DNA of 6,017 nucleotides from an uncultured Peptoniphilus sp. (GTDB taxonomy: Bacteria; Bacillota; Clostridia; Tissierellales; Peptoniphilaceae). The first letter of the stretch is position 1. The number at the start of each line of letters is the position of its first letter. Shown piece by piece: positions 1 through 6,017 of this stretch. The notes below the pieces were generated by a model. The model was given only the letters and a program-made list of their open reading frames with translations. It was not told the origin of the DNA and searched no databases. The position numbers were made by a program, and so were the translations under genes. Location: the NCBI GenBank assembly GCA_947254665.1, contig CAMYEJ010000084.1, positions 1 through 6,017 on the forward strand, read 5' to 3'.

Positions 1-20
1 GTCAATCGCTTAATATAGAT

Positions 21-36
21 ATTTTTCGCGTAAAAT
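21..36. repeat. 16-bp near-palindrome upstream of the opp promoter
   Basis: The sequence ATTTTTCGCGTAAAAT pairs with itself at 7 of 8 positions around a central CGCG; only 26/31 (T/T) fails. It lies about 30 bp upstream of the -35 box, a position that would suit an activator or an upstream operator half. It does not fit the CodY consensus, which has an odd-length centre. The AT-rich background makes chance palindromes common, so any regulatory role is inference. It could equally belong to an upstream gene that lies outside the window. Confidence 0.25.
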
Positions 37-55
37 AGCCATTTGATTGTTTACT

Positions 56-70
56 TTTTAACGCTTGCAA
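56..70 (-). promoter_or_regulatory. Candidate cre (CcpA-binding) site overlapping the -35 box
   Basis: Read on the - strand this stretch is TTGCAAGCGTTAAAA. It agrees with the Gram-positive catabolite-responsive consensus WTGNAARCGNWWWCA at every specified position except one: A replaces the C near the 3' end. On the + strand the fit is poorer. It covers the -35 hexamer of the opp promoter, where bound CcpA would block RNA polymerase, so the predicted effect is repression of peptide uptake when good sugars are present. The match is seen in the sequence. That this organism has CcpA, and that it binds here, is inference. Confidence 0.4.
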
Positions 71-93
71 TTTACCAAACTAAAGTATATAAT
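65..93 (+). promoter_or_regulatory. Sigma-A-type promoter of the opp operon
   Basis: A -35 box TTGCAA (65-70, 4 of 6 consensus bases) and a perfect -10 box TATAAT (88-93) are separated by the ideal 17 bp. Transcription would start near base 100, leaving an untranslated leader of only about 18 nt before the oppB start codon. That is too short for a riboswitch, T-box or attenuator, so control must act on initiation or from upstream DNA. No other promoter of similar quality was noticed between the genes. Confidence 0.8.
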
Positions 94-106
94 ACATAAC
101 TATATT

Positions 107-112
107 AGGAGG
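107..112 (+). promoter_or_regulatory. Ribosome-binding site of oppB
   Basis: AGGAGG followed by 5 nt and ATG at 118. This is a full-strength Shine-Dalgarno sequence. It fixes the oppB start and, together with the promoter just upstream, marks this as the first gene of the transcript. Confidence 0.85.
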
Positions 113-117
113 TTAAC

Positions 118-1047
118 ATGACAAAGTACATTTTTAAAAGAATATTACAGGCAATTGGGGTTATTCTTCTCGTAAGTATTATCACTTTTGTTCTTATGGA
201 CTTAGCTCCAGGAAGCCCTTTTGCCAGTGAAAAATCCCAATCACCAGAAGTTCTTGCAGCTCTAAATAAAAAGTACGGGCTAGATCAACCTAAGACGGTT
301 CAGCTCAAGAATTTTATATTAAATGCTCTCAAAGGAGATTTTGGAGTTTCTTTAAAAATGCAAAAGAATAGGCCTGTTGTTGAAATTATAAAAGAGATGT
401 TTCCAACCAGTGCCAAGCTTGGACTTCTTGCACTTACATGGGCGACATTAGTTGGGGTTCCTCTAGGTTGTCTTGCAGCATATAACAGAGGTAAACCTGT
501 TGATTCAATCCTGCGGGTGGTGACTACCATTGGTATTTCTGCTCCTGGATTTGTAGTTGCGACGCTTCTACTTCTACTATTTGGAGTTAAGCTGAAGCTT
601 CTTCCAACTATGGGACTTGTAGGAATCAAATCCTACTTTATGCCGGTGTTCGCTCTAGGTTTTTACTCTATGTGTTATATCGCTAGGCTGTCTAGGTCTT
701 CCATGCTTGATGCTATTGGTCAAGACTACATTAGAACGGCTCGTTCAAAGGGTGTATCAGAGTCTAAGATTCTTTTTAAACACGCTCTTAAGAATGCTTT
801 TATACCTGTACTTACCTACTTAGGACCACTTACTGCTGGTATTATTACAGGATCAATGGTTGTTGAATCTGTATTCTCAGTACAAGGTATGGGCAGATAT
901 TTTGTAAACTCAGTTTTAAATAGAGATTATCCGATTATTATGGCTACCACATTATTATTTGCAACTTTGGTTGTTTTTATGAACTTGGTAGTTGACATTC
1001 TATATAGGTTTATAGATCCACGAATTGACTTAACGAAAGGGGCTTAG
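118..1047 (+). CDS. oppB: Oligopeptide ABC transporter permease OppB
   Basis: One of the two membrane subunits that form the peptide channel, partnering OppC. The 309-residue length is normal for the OppB/DppB family. The N-terminus begins with KYIFKRILQ and a first membrane helix (about 9-30). Further hydrophobic segments lie near 99-121, 135-157, 173-190, 229-251 and 275-298, giving six in all. The permease EAA loop, which docks on the ATPase, is at about 199-232 (DYIRTARSKG, then HALKNAFIPVL). The protein ends with the family-typical DILYRFIDPRI. The ATG at 118 is supported by AGGAGG at 107-112. The gene is first in the operon, with only 1 nt between its TAG stop and oppC. Its codon choice favours T-ending codons (13 of 23 alanines are GCT), unlike oppA. 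The family assignment is secure; oligopeptide rather than dipeptide specificity is inferred from the neighbouring OppA. Confidence 0.93.
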   Translation: MTKYIFKRILQAIGVILLVSIITFVLMDLAPGSPFASEKSQSPEVLAALNKKYGLDQPKTVQLKNFILNALKGDFGVSLKMQKNRPVVEIIKEMFPTSAKLGLLALTWATLVGVPLGCLAAYNRGKPVDSILRVVTTIGISAPGFVVATLLLLLFGVKLKLLPTMGLVGIKSYFMPVFALGFYSMCYIARLSRSSMLDAIGQDYIRTARSKGVSESKILFKHALKNAFIPVLTYLGPLTAGIITGSMVVESVFSVQGMGRYFVNSVLNRDYPIIMATTLLFATLVVFMNLVVDILYRFIDPRIDLTKGA

Positions 1048-1048
1048 A

Positions 1049-2074
1049 ATGGAAAATTTTTTCAATCTTAACAAAAAAATAAATCTTGATGAATATAACT
1101 TCACTGAAAACGACTTTGATCTTGCATCAGTTGAACAAAAAGAAAATTTCATGACTAAAGCTCCTTCTACCTCCTATTTTAAGGATGCGATGAGAAGGCT
1201 AAAAGCAAACAAGATCGCCATGGTGGCTCTTATGTTTATCGTGGTGGTTGTCATATTTGCTTTCCTCGGACCACTATTTGTTGAAGGGGATTACACAACT
1301 CAATTTAGAGGAGACGAAAATTTATTTCCATGTGCTAGATATCCTTTTGGAACAGATAAGCTAGGAAGAGATATCATGGTAAGAACTATGTATGGTACCA
1401 GGGTTTCCCTTATAGTTGGAGTTTTCGCTTCACTTATCGTACTTTTCATAGGTTCAATATATGGAGCTGTTTCTGGATACTTCGGTGGAAAAGTAGATGC
1501 TCTTATGATGAGATTTCTAGATCTTATTTACTCAATTCCTGATGTACTTGTAGTAATTCTACTTTCAATCGGAATATCAACTCCTTTAAAAGACTTTGTA
1601 AACAGTTCAAACTCAGAGTTCGCCAAGAAGATTGCAGTCCTTGGTCCTGCGCTTATATCAATATTTATAGCCTTCGGACTTCTATACTGGGTCGGAATGG
1701 CGAGGATGATAAGAGGTCAGGTTCTTATGCTTAAGAAACAAGAGTTTATCACAGCGGTGGAAGCTCTAGGTGGATCTAGAAAGAGAATAATCTGGAGACA
1801 CTTATTCCCAAACTGCATAGGACAGATAATCGTAATGACAGCCATGCAGATTCCATCAGCGATATTTCTGGAATCATTCCTATCCTTCTTAGGAATAGGA
1901 GTTTCAGCTCCGATGACGTCTCTTGGTGCTATGGCAGCCGATGCTCTGGGAGGTATATATTCTTACGCATATAGACTAATCATTCCATCATTAATCCTAA
2001 GTCTTATGATACTATCACTTAACCTATTTTCAGACGGCTTACGTGATGCACTAGACCCAAGACTTAAAAAGTAG
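1049..2074 (+). CDS. oppC: Oligopeptide ABC transporter permease OppC
   Basis: Second channel-forming permease, partner of OppB. At 341 residues it is longer than enterobacterial OppC (about 300) for two visible reasons. There is a charged cytoplasmic N-terminal arm of about 45 residues before the RRLKANK motif (49-55) and first helix (about 56-77). There is also an extra polar segment at about 178-196 (around KDFVNSSNSEFAKK) between two membrane segments; similar insertions are, as far as I recall, usual in Gram-positive relatives. The signature FGTDKLGRDIMVR is at 100-112. The EAA loop is at 232-255 (EFITAVEALGGSRKR). FLESFLSFLGIG (273-284) and the C-terminal DGLRDALDPRLK are typical. The start at 1049 has AAAGGGG at 1036-1042, 6 nt away, lying inside the end of oppB, so translation is probably coupled. 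The internal Met35 has no ribosome-binding site. Confidence 0.93.
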   Translation: MENFFNLNKKINLDEYNFTENDFDLASVEQKENFMTKAPSTSYFKDAMRRLKANKIAMVALMFIVVVVIFAFLGPLFVEGDYTTQFRGDENLFPCARYPFGTDKLGRDIMVRTMYGTRVSLIVGVFASLIVLFIGSIYGAVSGYFGGKVDALMMRFLDLIYSIPDVLVVILLSIGISTPLKDFVNSSNSEFAKKIAVLGPALISIFIAFGLLYWVGMARMIRGQVLMLKKQEFITAVEALGGSRKRIIWRHLFPNCIGQIIVMTAMQIPSAIFLESFLSFLGIGVSAPMTSLGAMAADALGGIYSYAYRLIIPSLILSLMILSLNLFSDGLRDALDPRLKK

Positions 2075-2086
2075 AGTAGGTGAACA

Positions 2087-3112
2087 ATGAATATAGAATT
2101 AAACAGAGAATTAAAGATAGAAGATAGAAAAGAAATATTAAAGGTTGAAGACCTGCAAGTATCTTTCTATACACCAGTAGGAGAGGTACAAGCGGTGGAC
2201 AAGATCAGCTACACCTTACACGAAAATGAAATCATGGGCATAGTTGGTGAGTCAGGCTCAGGTAAATCCGTTGAATCTTATGCAATTATGGGACTTCTAC
2301 AAAGTCCTGGTAAGGTAAAAGGAGGAAAAATCCTCTACAAAGGAGAAAATGTCCTAGACTATGACAAAAAACAGATGAGAAATTTCAGAGGAGCTAAGTG
2401 CTCCATGATTTTTCAAAATCCGATGACCTGTCTAAATCCAGTGTATACAATTGGAAACCAACTTATGGAAGCAGTCCTAGTTCACAGTAAAATTTCTAAG
2501 AAAGAAGCCTACGACAAGGCAGTTAAAATACTTGAACTAGTCGGAATTTCAAACCCAGAAAGGCGTATGAAACAGTATCCTCACGAACTATCAGGAGGTA
2601 TGCGTCAAAGGGTCATGATAGGTATGGGACTTATCTGTGAACCAGACATACTAATAGCAGATGAACCGACAACGGCGCTGGATGTAACCATTCAAGCACA
2701 AATCCTTGAACTTATTAAAAAGATTCAAGAAAAGACCAAGATGAGTGTAATATTTATCACTCACAACTTGGCGGTAGTAGCACAAATTTGTGATACGGTC
2801 TGTGTAATGTATGCAGGTAAAATCGTAGAAAAGGGAACTGTAGAAGATATATTCTATAACCCACAACATCCATATACAAAGGGTCTACTTGGATCAATGC
2901 CAAGAATTGACTCAAAAGATAATGAAAGATTAAAATCCATCGAAGGAACTCCGGTAGACATGTTAAATCCACCGGAAGGATGTGGATTCTCAAATAGATG
3001 CGACCATTGTATGAACATCTGCTTGAGAAAAGAACCACCGATGATAAATATATCAGAAGGTCACAAATCAAAATGTTTCTTACACGTAAAGGAGGCAGTA
3101 CATGGAAGATAA
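2087..3112 (+). CDS. oppD: Oligopeptide ABC transporter ATPase OppD
   Basis: Cytoplasmic ATP-hydrolysing subunit, expected to pair with OppF. All motor motifs are present: Walker A GESGSGKS (54-61), Q-loop Q110, ABC signature LSGGMRQR (168-175), Walker B ILIADEPT (188-195, with D192 and E193), D-loop ALD (197-199) and switch H226. LSGGMRQR is typical of OppD/DppD rather than OppF. The C-terminal oligopeptide/dipeptide domain carries the family cysteine pattern C299-x5-C305-x6-C312 and then C330, which holds a [4Fe-4S] cluster in characterised DppD-type proteins. An additional C308 lies inside the motif. The length of 341 residues is normal. The start is 12 nt after oppC, with AGGTGA at 2078-2083. 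The end overlaps oppF by 11 nt. Confidence 0.94.
   Translation: MNIELNRELKIEDRKEILKVEDLQVSFYTPVGEVQAVDKISYTLHENEIMGIVGESGSGKSVESYAIMGLLQSPGKVKGGKILYKGENVLDYDKKQMRNFRGAKCSMIFQNPMTCLNPVYTIGNQLMEAVLVHSKISKKEAYDKAVKILELVGISNPERRMKQYPHELSGGMRQRVMIGMGLICEPDILIADEPTTALDVTIQAQILELIKKIQEKTKMSVIFITHNLAVVAQICDTVCVMYAGKIVEKGTVEDIFYNPQHPYTKGLLGSMPRIDSKDNERLKSIEGTPVDMLNPPEGCGFSNRCDHCMNICLRKEPPMINISEGHKSKCFLHVKEAVHGR
3088..3095 (+). promoter_or_regulatory. Ribosome-binding site of oppF inside oppD
   Basis: AAAGGAGG, 6 nt before the ATG at 3102, lies wholly within the oppD coding region. It fixes the oppF start upstream of the oppD TAA (3110-3112). The 11-nt overlap implies that ribosomes finishing oppD can start oppF directly, which favours equal amounts of the two ATPase partners. 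Confidence 0.85.
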
Positions 3113-4076
3113 AAAACTAGTAGAAATAGACCACTTAGTAAAACATTTCGATGTAAACTCATCCTTTAGTGGAAAAGCAAAAGTAAAAGCTGTAGACGAT
3201 GTATCCCTATTCATTAAAAAAGGGGAGACATTGGGATTAGTTGGAGAATCTGGATGTGGAAAGACTACACTTGGAAGAACCATCTTAAGACTTCATGAAC
3301 CGACTAGCGGAAGAATCACCTATGACGGTGAAGTGATCTACGATAGTGAAAAAAATATAAAAAAGGACATGTATCCATATAGAAGAAAGATGCAAATTAT
3401 CTTTCAAGATCCATCCGCATCTCTAGATCCAAGGATGACTGTAAGGGAAATCATAGGAGAAGCACTGGATATACATGGACTTTGCCAAAAAAATAGAAAT
3501 GAAAGAATAAAAGAACTGATTAAAAAAGTAGGACTTAATGAGGAACATTCAAATAGATATCCACATGAGTTTTCTGGAGGACAACAACAGAGAATAGGGA
3601 TAGCAAGAGCATTAGCAGTAGAGCCAGAGTTTATAGTATGTGATGAGCCGATTTCAGCACTTGACGTATCCATCCAAGCCCAAATAGTAAACATGCTTGA
3701 GGATATGCAAAATGAACTGGGTCTAACATATCTATTTATAGCTCACGACCTTTCAGTAGTAAAACATATCTCCGATAGAATAGGAGTAATGTATCTTGGA
3801 AAATTAGTCGAGCTAGTAGATGCACAAAGACTCTATGAAAATCCGCTACATCCATATACAAAATCTTTGCTATCAGCAATTCCAGTACCAGACCCAGAAG
3901 TAACTAGACAGAAATCCAGAATAAAACTACAAGGAGAGATACCATCTCCTATAAATCCGCCGACTGGATGTAGGTTCCATGAAAGATGCCAGTACGCGAC
4001 GGAAAAATGCAGTCAAGTAGAACCACAAATAAGAGAATTAGAAGATGGTCACTTTGTAAGTTGCCACAACGTTTAG
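3102..4076 (+). CDS. oppF: Oligopeptide ABC transporter ATPase OppF
   Basis: Second ATPase, expected to form a heterodimer with OppD under the OppB-OppC channel. Motifs: Walker A GESGCGKT (48-55, K54), Q-loop Q102 in IIFQDPSASLDP, ABC signature FSGGQQQR (157-164), Walker B FIVCDEPI (177-184, with D181 and E182), D-loop ALD (186-188) and switch H215. SGCGKT, DPSASLDP and the FSGGQ-type signature are characteristic of OppF/DppF as opposed to OppD. A small departure is Gln162 in the signature, where Arg (QRQR) is usual. The C-terminal domain has C290-x5-C296-x6-C303 and C321, the same four-cysteine iron-sulfur pattern as OppD but with no extra cysteine. The length of 324 residues is normal. Its TAG stop forms part of the oppA ribosome-binding site. 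Confidence 0.94.
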   Translation: MEDKKLVEIDHLVKHFDVNSSFSGKAKVKAVDDVSLFIKKGETLGLVGESGCGKTTLGRTILRLHEPTSGRITYDGEVIYDSEKNIKKDMYPYRRKMQIIFQDPSASLDPRMTVREIIGEALDIHGLCQKNRNERIKELIKKVGLNEEHSNRYPHEFSGGQQQRIGIARALAVEPEFIVCDEPISALDVSIQAQIVNMLEDMQNELGLTYLFIAHDLSVVKHISDRIGVMYLGKLVELVDAQRLYENPLHPYTKSLLSAIPVPDPEVTRQKSRIKLQGEIPSPINPPTGCRFHERCQYATEKCSQVEPQIRELEDGHFVSCHNV

Positions 4077-4080
4077 GAGG
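4075..4080 (+). promoter_or_regulatory. Ribosome-binding site of oppA overlapping the oppF stop codon
   Basis: AGGAGG begins at the second base of the oppF TAG stop (4074-4076) and is followed by six A residues and the oppA ATG at 4087. The site is full strength with good spacing in an unstructured A-rich context. This would favour high translation of the binding protein even though it is the last gene of the operon. Confidence 0.85.
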
Positions 4081-4086
4081 AAAAAA

Positions 4087-5760
4087 ATGTTAAAAAAATC
4101 AAAACTATTAACCTTAGCATTAGCATTTACCATGCTTTTAACAGCATGTGGTGGAGGCAGTAAGCCAGCAAACAAAAACGCAGAAAAAGGAAATGGCGAT
4201 ACAGCAGTATCAGAATTTGAACCAGGAAAAGTAGACGGAGTTCTAGATCTAAACATAGCATCAGAACCAGGAACCATAGACCCACAACTAAATACATCAG
4301 TTGACGGAGCCATCATAGCATCACACCTATTTGAATCATTAATTAGATGGGATGACGACGGAAAAGGAAACGCAGTACTTAAACCAGGTATAGCAGAATC
4401 TTGGGATGTAAGTGACGATGGGTTAACATGGACATTCCACCTAAGAGATGCAAAATGGTCAGATGGAAAACCAATGACTGCAGGCGACTTTGTATATACA
4501 TGGAACAGATTAGTTAACCCAGAAACAGGAGCAGACTATGAATACATGTTAGACATGGTAAAAGGATATGACAGCGAAGACAAGAAACTAGACATATCAG
4601 CACCAGATGACAAGACATTTGTAGTTAATTTAAAAGTAAAGTGCCCATACTTCGAAGAAATCTGTGCATTCCCAGCAGTAATGCCAGTTAGAGAAGACGT
4701 GGTATCTAATAAAACATGGACAACTAGCCCAGATACACTAGTAAGTAATGGACCTTACAAACTAGAAAAATGGGATCACAACTCTCAACTAATATTAGTA
4801 AAGAACCCAGAATACTATGATCAAGCATCAGTATTAGCAGAAAAATTAAACTTCCACTTACAAGATGATCAAAATGCAATCTATGCATCATATAGATCAG
4901 GAGATTTGGACTATATAAACTCAGTACCACAAGAAGAAGTAGCAAAACTTCTAGAAACAAAAGAATTAAATGTACTACCACAAGTAGGAACATACTTCGT
5001 ATGCTTCAACACAGAAAAACCACCATTTGACGATGCAAGAGTAAGAAAAGCATTCTCACTAGTAATAGATAGAGACTTCATCGTAAAACAAGTAACAGGA
5101 CAAGGACAACAACCAGCATCAGGATATGTACCAGCAGGTGTATATGATGCAGATGGAGCAGAAGGAAAAGACTTCAGAACCACAGGTGGAGATTACTACT
5201 CAGTAAAGGTAGAAGACTACGATAAGAATGTAGAAGAGGCTAAGAAATTAATGGAAGAAGCAGGATATCCAAATGGAGAAGGCTTCCCACAAATCGAATA
5301 CCTATACAACACAAATGAAAACCACAAAGCAATAGCAGAAGCATTACAAAATATGTGGCAAGAAAAACTTGGTGTACAAGTAACACTTCAAAACCAAGAC
5401 TGGAACGTATTCTTAACAGAAAGAAAACAAGGTAACTTCAACATAGCAAGAGATGGATGGGTAGCAGACTACAACGACCCAATGTCATTTATAGATATGT
5501 GGATGACCGGCGGCGGAAACAACAACGCACAATATAAAAATCCAAAATTCGACGAACTAGTAAAAGCTGCAAAAACAACCTCAGATCAAAAGGTAAGAAT
5601 GGAAAACATGCATAAAGCAGAAGACATCCTAATAGGAAAAGACTCAGTAGTAGCACCAATCTACTTCTATAACACTTCTTATATGGTAAAACCAAACATC
5701 AAGGGAATCTACTACACACCACTAGGATACTTCTTCTTTAAATCAGCAACAGGATTCTAA
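4087..5760 (+). CDS. oppA: Oligopeptide-binding lipoprotein OppA
   Basis: Extracellular solute-binding protein (family 5) that captures peptides and delivers them to OppBC. It has a lipoprotein signal peptide: a KKSK basic start, a hydrophobic core, and lipobox LTAC with Cys21 as the lipid-attachment residue. A flexible Gly/Ser/Asn/Lys-rich linker follows to about residue 40. The family signature is at about 122-141 (AKWSDGKPMTAGDF, then TWNRL). GTYFVCFNTEKPPFDDARVRKA (starting at residue 301) and GWVADYNDP (457-465) resemble the OppA subgroup. Asp461 aligns with the E. coli OppA aspartate that binds the peptide N-terminus, which supports peptides rather than nickel or sugars. The 557-residue length is normal. 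Cys186 and Cys193 are seven residues apart; their role is unknown. Codon use is strikingly A-ending (38 of 41 alanines are GCA), consistent with high expression. The gene is last in the operon and is followed by a terminator. Confidence 0.93.
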   Translation: MLKKSKLLTLALAFTMLLTACGGGSKPANKNAEKGNGDTAVSEFEPGKVDGVLDLNIASEPGTIDPQLNTSVDGAIIASHLFESLIRWDDDGKGNAVLKPGIAESWDVSDDGLTWTFHLRDAKWSDGKPMTAGDFVYTWNRLVNPETGADYEYMLDMVKGYDSEDKKLDISAPDDKTFVVNLKVKCPYFEEICAFPAVMPVREDVVSNKTWTTSPDTLVSNGPYKLEKWDHNSQLILVKNPEYYDQASVLAEKLNFHLQDDQNAIYASYRSGDLDYINSVPQEEVAKLLETKELNVLPQVGTYFVCFNTEKPPFDDARVRKAFSLVIDRDFIVKQVTGQGQQPASGYVPAGVYDADGAEGKDFRTTGGDYYSVKVEDYDKNVEEAKKLMEEAGYPNGEGFPQIEYLYNTNENHKAIAEALQNMWQEKLGVQVTLQNQDWNVFLTERKQGNFNIARDGWVADYNDPMSFIDMWMTGGGNNNAQYKNPKFDELVKAAKTTSDQKVRMENMHKAEDILIGKDSVVAPIYFYNTSYMVKPNIKGIYYTPLGYFFFKSATGF

Positions 5761-5794
5761 AATAAAGATGTGAGAAAGAAAAAGAATACAATGT

Positions 5795-5822
5795 AAAAAG
5801 AGACTGTAACAGGTCTCTTTTT
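5795..5822. terminator. Intrinsic terminator of the opp operon, possibly bidirectional
   Basis: A perfect 10-bp stem pairs AAAAAGAGAC (5795-5804) with GTCTCTTTTT (5813-5822) around an 8-nt loop. An alternative fold adds CTG/CAG pairing with a one-base G bulge and a 3-nt TAA loop. The T-run on the + strand ends opp transcription 35 nt after the oppA stop. The matching A-run on the left arm gives a T-run on the - strand, so it could also stop transcripts entering from the right. Confidence 0.88.
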
Positions 5823-6017
5823 GTATGCGAAAAATTTAGGTGCATGTAAACATTAATTAGTGTTTTGGTGATAGTAGAATGACTTACCTAAGAAAGTAAT
5901 CCTATCAGAAGTAATTTTTTTAAATTGTATTTTAAAGATTAATAATCGCTTTTAATTAACAATTACATTATTTGCAACTTAGTGAAAATAAATGCAAATA
6001 TTACTGCAAAAAAAAAT
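5823..6017. other. AT-rich intergenic tail with no gene
   Basis: Both strands were read and show only open frames of a few codons, for example an ATG at 5879 that stops after six codons. No tRNA, CRISPR or insertion-sequence structure is visible. A weak -10-like TAGAAT at 5875-5880 has no convincing -35 box. The stretch is most likely the upstream or downstream flank of a neighbour beyond the window. Confidence 0.6.
5848..5865. repeat. 18-bp near-palindrome in the 3' tail
   Basis: AAACATTAATTAGTGTTT pairs at 8 of 9 positions; the exception is T5853/G5860, which would still be a wobble pair in RNA. It lacks a following T-run, so it does not look like a terminator. It lies 10 bp upstream of the weak -10-like TAGAAT, where a dimeric repressor could bind. 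Its function is unknown; chance in AT-rich DNA is a real alternative. Confidence 0.3.

Noticed and set aside
4..11. AATCGCTT present near both ends of the window (4-11 and 5944-5951)
   Set aside because: Only 8 bp match and the flanks differ, so there is no support for a flanking repeat or attachment-site pair.
1..117. T-box, riboswitch or leader peptide ahead of oppB
   Set aside because: The predicted leader is about 18 nt, and all + strand frames in the first 40 bases meet stops quickly; there is no room for such elements.
300..629. Open frame of 109 codons on the - strand inside oppB
   Set aside because: It is antisense to a conserved permease, has a low-complexity Ser/Thr/Arg-rich product with no recognisable domain, and lies fully within a certain gene.
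2651..3283. Several - strand open frames across oppD and the start of oppF
   Set aside because: They mirror the ATPase coding sequence, overlap each other, and encode no recognisable family; they are by-products of AT-rich codon use.
4060..4070. Small hairpin GTTG-CCA-CAAC just before the oppA ribosome-binding site
   Set aside because: The stem is only 4 bp with a 3-nt loop and no T-run; it is too weak and too likely by chance to call an attenuator or processing site.
4038..5695. - strand open frames opposite oppA and the oppF end
   Set aside because: The near-absence of T-ending codons in oppA leaves few stops on the opposite strand, so long antisense frames are expected. No supporting start signals or families were seen.
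118..5760. Nickel (Nik), dipeptide (Dpp) or peptide-antibiotic transporter instead of Opp
   Set aside because: The OppA-like GWVADYNDP and FNTEKPPFDDARVRKA motifs, together with the paired OppD/OppF ATPases, fit oligopeptide uptake best. Dpp-like specificity cannot be fully excluded, but no sequence feature favours it.
5972..6001. TTGCAA in the tail, identical to the opp -35 box, as a second promoter
   Set aside because: At 17-18 bp spacing the -10 would be CAAATA or AAATAT, neither close to TATAAT. The nearby TGCAA repeats are irregularly spaced.

Overview
The window holds one complete, tightly packed oligopeptide ABC-transporter operon on the + strand, in the order oppB, oppC, oppD, oppF, oppA. 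It is flanked by a promoter region of about 117 bp and a terminator plus a gene-free tail of about 255 bp. The DNA is strongly AT-rich. The ribosome-binding sites are strong AGGAGG types, the substrate-binding protein is a lipoprotein, and the codons are those of a low-GC organism. Together these suggest a low-GC Gram-positive bacterium (Bacillota), perhaps a peptide-fermenting anaerobe of the Clostridia/Tissierellia kind. The genus cannot be fixed from the sequence alone.

Region by region: bases 1-117 contain a good sigma-A-type promoter (TTGCAA, 17 bp, TATAAT), and a candidate catabolite-responsive (cre-like) site lies across its -35 box. A near-palindrome sits farther upstream. Bases 118-2074 encode the two membrane permeases OppB and OppC. 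Bases 2087-4076 encode the two ATPases OppD and OppF, whose genes overlap by 11 bp. Each ATPase has the C-terminal four-cysteine motif linked to an iron-sulfur cluster in this family. Bases 4087-5760 encode the extracellular lipoprotein OppA. An intrinsic terminator follows at 5795-5822. The rest, to 6017, has no gene; the only structure I can point to is an 18-bp near-palindrome.

The five proteins form one importer. OppA, anchored outside the membrane by a lipid, captures peptides and delivers them to the OppB-OppC channel. The OppD-OppF pair hydrolyses ATP on the cytoplasmic face to drive import. Gene gaps of 1, 12, -11 and 10 nt indicate a single transcript with coupled translation.

I see no previously undescribed system here. 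The points most worth a second look are the cre-like site on the promoter, a sharp change in synonymous codon choice along the operon (GCA is 6 of 23 alanine codons in oppB but 38 of 41 in oppA), the extra cysteine beside the OppD cluster motif, and the palindrome in the 3' tail.
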